Both the position numbers and the translations under genes were made by a program. Below the pieces are notes generated by a model that made no database searches, had not been told where the DNA came from, and saw nothing but the letters and a program-made list of their open reading frames with translations. A stretch of DNA of 64,000 bases from Rhyzopertha dominica (taxonomy: Eukaryota; Arthropoda; Insecta; Coleoptera; Bostrichidae), in the NCBI GenBank assembly GCA_025024175.1, contig QCXZ01000001.1:3224001-3288000 (forward strand), read 5' to 3'. Shown piece by piece: positions 59,132 through 64,000 of this stretch (the stretch's first letter is position 1; the number at the start of each line of letters is the position of its first letter).

Positions 59132-62100
59132 GTACAGCCAAGACAAATTGTTATGTACGTTAGAACTTGATGTAAACACATGCTGTATTATATAAATCGA
59201 GTAACTAGTAATAACTTCAAGACACGTTTCAGCATGTGGACGTGTACTATGTAGAATTCAGAGTAAAACGAAAGGCTCGCATTTACCTTAGAATAGAGCT
59301 TAACAAGCAAACTTTTCGAAGAACTTCGCACAGAAGACCACGGATACCAATAAAAATAAACGATAATGAAAATCTAATAAAACTTCATCAAGAGGTTCCG
59401 CAACCTGTCCTATTCGTATGCCAATTACTGGTAATTAACGAAATATTGACATAACCTAGGACTGCAGATATTTTGCAGTTACTACATAGCGTTTATACAG
59501 TTTTAAAAGGCAGCTTTAAAGAATTAAGCCAGGCGAATTTAAAACTTCGGAAGGTAAATAATTGAGTTATTCAGTTATTGCACACAATGAAATTCAGATA
59601 AATTTCCCGCTTCGGAAGCGGCAAAAATTATGCAATTATGCAAAACAGGAGAATTCAAGGGACGGGGAGAAACCGGTGCTGTCAGAAACTGATGATTTCA
59701 CTGTAAGAGAAAAAGGCGAAGTTTGAAGGAGTCTGTGAAGATTACTTCTAACGTTTTAAAATTCGCGTCAGTCGGTTCGTAGAGCAAGCAAATTTAATCG
59801 GAGGAAGGGTTGTTTATGCTTGTTTTTGTTCAAAATTTTAAATTAATATACATAAATTTACACGAGTAATCATTCAGTTTGAGGATGTACAATATTATGA
59901 GATTTTACACCGTCTACGGTCATATAGCTAAAACAGCAAATGTTTTGTTATGCAATCGATGCAACTTACTTTTATACTTCACACGCATACACTCAATATT
60001 TAAATAACTACATATTCATCCTTCGTTATCCAAAGCTTCGTGCAAGCGGTGTTTTGTTTTTCTAGAGGGTTATAGACCCAGGAAGGGCCTTGATGATATT
60101 TATAACGAATCGTATAATTTTTAAAAATACCTCGGGATGCTACGAAACGCATACGTAATGGTCTTGTTTACACCCTACCTACAAATTGGCAGCTGCATCC
60201 GTACAAAGGTCAAAAAACATCGTCCCTGACCGAATTCAATACTACACCTGAAACTCTTTATCCAATAATTAGAGCTTACCTTGCTTTTCGAGCGCGGATA
60301 ATCTGGTAATAAAAAAGAGCAGTAATTAAACGCCACACACACAAATCACGAACAGCAAACAACACACTCAGTGTAAGGGTGTTTGTATAACACGTTTACC
60401 AATAAATCGGCATTAAAGCAATTATTAAGAATACACGCAAACCTTTTGCAGGTGTGCACTGCCGAAGAAATAGAATGATACTGAAGATTTCAGCCAGTCG
60501 TGCTTACGGTGGAAAACATCCGCAAAAACAAGCTGCTCTAATAATATACCATCCGGCAAACAGGAAAGCACCTCGACTATCTTACGTAAACGACTTGGAA
60601 TATAAAGTGGAAGATCAGAGAAAAGGAGAGCGATGGTCAAGCCAACGTTTAAAGCTTAAAAGATGTATACAATGGTTGTCCATGTTCAGTACTATTCCCC
60701 ACACCTTAAAACATAATTTACGTCTTGAAAATATTTAATTTCTAAACCCATTTACGTCCTATACAACAGCCATTTAAAATAGAATTCCATACACTGATTT
60801 TTGCCCTTGCGGAACAGATCTTCTACTTTTCGATCGAATTATGAGATACAGCCCTCAAACTCTTGGTTTGCAGACCTTTCTCTTTTAAAATTCAACGAGT
60901 TTTTTAATACTTACGATAAATAAGTTTGTTATTTTTATTCGCAATGGTAAACGATTTGCTTTCCTGATTGAACAAGACAGTCGAAGACTAAAAGAGGCGT
61001 GAGGAAACATTCCCTGTATGCCGTGTCGGTCTCCAACCCTCGCTTGAAGATATCACCCACGTCATTCCAGATTGTAGGGGTTTTAAGCAGAAATGCACAT
61101 TTGATACTTAACATGAGATCGGGAAAAGCCTTCTACATGTGCGCCAGGAATTCAACTAAGCAGACGGAGATTAGCGGCAACGACTGTTGACACTATGCTA
61201 ATGCAAACATCGCCAAAACCGGAAGATTTACATAAGTCAAACATTGAGCGCATACGCTGCACATACGCGTATGTCGGAAGGTAGCACGTGTAATAACAGG
61301 GACGACGCGAAATTACCTACCTGGTAGGTGGATGTCGGAACGCAGCCTGGTCGTTATATTGAAATTTTCGAAGGATTTGACGACATTCGTGAGCAGTATA
61401 ACAAGCAATTACATGAGAAGCCTTGTTGCGTCAGGTATATCTGTAAATTGGGCCAGCACCAAAATTACGTTTCTGTAGGAAACTGGCGAGTTGGAAAAAT
61501 TTTAAGGCGCAAAAACTCAGTCACCCTGGAGGATCTGATGGATGAGGACTACAAAAGCAGTCTATAATAACCGAGAAGTACTGCTTGTCTTGAAAAGGCA
61601 AGTCATTAAAGGAAAAAGCTCAAATCGACTTAACCAGTAAACCCTTGAGCCTAAATTGATACTTGAATTACATCGATTCAGGAAAGTTCATTCTTGTGTG
61701 CTATATTAGAGATATTTTTACAATTATCGTTAATCTAAAACGGATAGATAATGTTATATGTTACAATGGAATTTATTTTTCTAAATACGTCGATTATTTA
61801 TGAAGAGTTCGGTGCCAACCGTCATAGTGAACGCACGAGATTAGGATTAGCTCTGAGCTTGCGTATTTACATTGTTATTTATATTAAATATTGTGCAGCC
61901 ATGTGATGGTGGAATGGTGATTAGAGTTGTGAATGTGCTCGACCAGTATATTTGGAAATAGAACCAGGAATCAAAGCAAGACAAAATAGTACCATAATAA
62001 TTTTGTTGCATATACATCAGGATTATGTAAAATAAACACAGCGAAGCTTAGGGACAACTTTACAACCAAACTTGTTCCATAAAGCACGCGATGATAGGCT

Positions 62101-63613
62101 AAGTAGGTATAAACCGCATTTACCCGGGCCAAATGTGAAGAAGATGGCTTCAGGAGAAAAGAATAAATCGCAAGAAGATAGTAGTCCACATAGTATAAAG
62201 AAGCACAACATTCCAACCGGACGAATGCACTAAAGGGAAGGAGAATACTGAATAACAATAAAACATTATCTACAGACTTACAATACATAAACTACGAAGA
62301 CATGGAAAGAAGCNCAACCTCAGAAAATGCGAACAACCGTAATAGACCGAGGGGTGGCGAGAAAAAAACAGCGTGATAATAGTATACCAAAGATTTGGGT
62401 ACAGAAGTAAATAGTACATATTTAAGCAAAATCAAAATCAGCGTCTGCTGCACGGAACTGGTCACCCAAATCCTCTATAATGAAACAAAATTTGGAAAAT
62501 TGGAACGCTGTCTCCTTATTTGTACCAGATTAAAAGTGGCATTGAAATATACGAAATGGTACTCATTATAAGCAACTGAACAGACGCTCTATTTGGAAAC
62601 ACAACCTCGTAATTAAATTTTATTGAAAATACAGGAAAAATTAAACTTCAATATACGAAGAAAAAATTTGGGCAAAGGGTAGTTTATTATCAGCAAACAC
62701 TGGTAAAGATTATGACGTGACCTCGTTTACAATAGAGCCAGAACAACTGCTGTGTGCTCTTGACAGCCAAAAACCCAAAAAATAGAGAGCACATATTTTA
62801 TTGTAAAAGAAACGTTTTATCATAGAATATGCCGTTAAAAGTATACACAGCGATATAAATTGCACACAAAACTGATGTCTGTATAGTTTTTTATTGCGCA
62901 ATGTATATAAAACGTATCTGAAATTTTTCTGAAGTAAAAGACGAAGGCATTTCTTACAAAATTCNAAAATTATTTACATCATGTCAGCAAGTTAGAATTT
63001 GAGTAAAGTTTTTTTGTTAATTGTACAGGGAAGAAGTGTGACAATTTGATTAAGATTTCACCTTTAGATCACAGATTTTCATGACATGGATAATACTTAG
63101 AGAAACGTCGGATAATGGCGATTTAGAACAAAAATAATCGGTGAGCTCAGTCAGCCATCCCATCTTACTAGCAGATTTTGAGCACCCAAACCGACATGCA
63201 CGAAGGACAAACTATTTTTAGCGCAAAAATTGAGCGTGCCAACCAAATTCTGGCAATGACAGGTCAAAACCTGTAGAATGATAAAAATTCGCCCAAGGCA
63301 ACTGTCGGGCACAATAGGTGCCAACTGACACATTATTATGGTCACTAAGCAGGATATTAAAAAATGGCAAATGTCAGGTTGGCAAGCGAATGCCCTCTTA
63401 ATAATAAAGTGCATATATCAGTCGTCACGCAAACGTGTGTTTTGTACATGGCTTAGAACGAGTTGAAAATTGTTGCTAGATGTCAAAACAGCGAGTAGTT
63501 CGAATATCGCAGAACAATAATTTGTTAATGCGCTGGGATGCTGGTGTACCAATTCGTAATAATGTCAAAATCAAAACCAAATCAAAAGCCACCATTTTAG
63601 AAGCTAAGCAATA
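59132..63613. other. long non-coding stretch with small unassigned frames
   Basis: No motif, repeat end or tRNA recognised in 4.5 kb. The frame at 61,328-61,567 (79 codons, beginning MDVGTQPGRYIEIFEGF, ending in an acidic stretch) and that at 60,454-60,738 (94 codons, basic) are the most protein-like, but I can name neither. Ns at 62,314 and 62,965. Confidence 0.45.
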
Positions 63614-63627
63614 CATGTTAGTAATAA

Positions 63628-63899
63628 AATGCATGTCTATGCTGTGCTGTCTGCACCTCAACCAACTGCAGATAGATCTATTTCGCTGTCATTACAGCTT
63701 ATCAGTGCAGTTCAGGTCTAGTGTATACAGTGCCGTGGGGGCCTGCTGTCAAATTGAAGTATGCAGTTGCATGCCAATTTGTCAGGCTACAGGTCACTTC
63801 CTTTAGGAAGTAGTACCCGTTAAGGCAGCTAGGTGGCTTTGTCATCATGTCAGTGTAATGCTGACAGATGGCATTGCCATCCTAAATTCTTACTTACAT
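63628..63899 (-). mobile_element. retrozyme/SINE-like element B with hammerhead
   Basis: A 272-base insertion flanked by a perfect 14-base direct repeat CATGTTAGTAATAA (63,614-63,627 and 63,900-63,913). Read on the minus strand it begins ATGTAAGTAAGAATTTAGG, followed by the GATGGCAATGCCATC arm and a CTACTTCCTAAAGGAAGT palindrome. A divergent spacer comes next, then the hammerhead and the same ACATGCATT terminus as element A. It lacks the inverted second arm and TATA of element A. The 5' end is 12 bases longer than in A while the 3' end coincides, as expected from 3'-primed reverse transcription. Confidence 0.75.
63637..63738 (-). ncRNA. hammerhead ribozyme with G8 changed to A
   Basis: Minus strand: CTGATAA (63,705-63,699) in place of CTGATGA, stem II GCTGT/ACAGC, loop AATG, GAAA (63,684-63,681). 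The palindromic stem III TAGATCTA and AUC triplet follow, ending at 63,671. Stem I has AACTGCA/TGCAGTT plus an outer helix with several mismatches. The G-to-A change is at 63,700 and hits a catalytic core base, so cleavage should be lost. Stem III differs from copy A (TAGATCTA against TAGTACTA) yet stays palindromic. Confidence 0.8.
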
Positions 63900-63913
63900 C
63901 ATGTTAGTAATAA

Positions 63914-64000
63914 TTTAGCTGTACTAAGCTGTTGTATAGTTTTGTCAGTGTCAGACAAATAAATGTAATTATAATGTGTGCCATTTTTCAGGTTTTGTCC
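63914..64000. other. window end, non-coding
   Basis: AT-rich sequence with no recognised feature. Confidence 0.5.

Noticed and set aside
1..64000. CRISPR arrays, rRNA genes, bacterial-type operons
   Set aside because: No regularly spaced repeats, no rRNA-like segment and no closely packed genes. The window has eukaryotic character.

Overview
The window looks like a stretch of a large, AT-rich insect-type genome. Single N positions suggest a draft assembly. I recognise no intact host gene. What can be named is almost entirely mobile DNA in various stages of decay, separated by kilobases of AT-rich unique-looking sequence with scattered GC-richer blocks. The order of insect cannot be fixed from what I see. 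The basis for 'insect' is the mix of mariner, DD41D-type and Tc1 transposons, Penelope-like sequence and truncated LINEs.

Layout: a LINE scrap at 5.8 kb; a DD41D-type transposase pseudogene (7.1-8.1 kb); two 5'-truncated minus-strand LINEs (9.05-10.7 and 11.4-12.6 kb), the second abutting another DD41D relic (12.6-13.15 kb); a degenerate Mutator-like/YqaJ protein gene (15.6-17.2 kb); an internally deleted Penelope-like element (21.4-22.1 kb); LINEs at 23.2-25.0 (minus) and 26.05-27.93 kb (plus); Tc1-type relics at 29.2, 33.2, 37.2 and 43.4 kb; mariners at 47.0-48.2 and 57.05-58.1 kb; and one complete DD41D-type transposon (49,024-51,188) with about 277-bp terminal inverted repeats, TA duplications and an uninterrupted 367-codon transposase.

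The most interesting content is a set of hammerhead-ribozyme modules. One, at 31,211-31,314 (+), has the complete type I core, a perfect stem II, a palindromic stem III and a long stem I with an internal loop. A second copy lies at 63,637-63,738 (-) with one core base changed. Each sits at the 3' end of a short (315 and 272 bp) element flanked by its own 13- or 14-bp direct repeat. Both share the same 3' terminus and differ at the 5' end, as expected of reverse-transcribed, retrozyme- or SINE-like insertions. Two more diverged modules form a head-to-head pair at 45,148-45,267 (-) and 45,563-45,682 (+). They share the order TATATA, hammerhead, T-run at near-constant spacing. A further candidate hammerhead lies at 59,072-59,131 (+), and a decayed hammerhead-like motif closes the Penelope-like relic at 22.07 kb.

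No operon-like or pathway organisation is present. The only functional relationships I can suggest are between autonomous and non-autonomous mobile elements.
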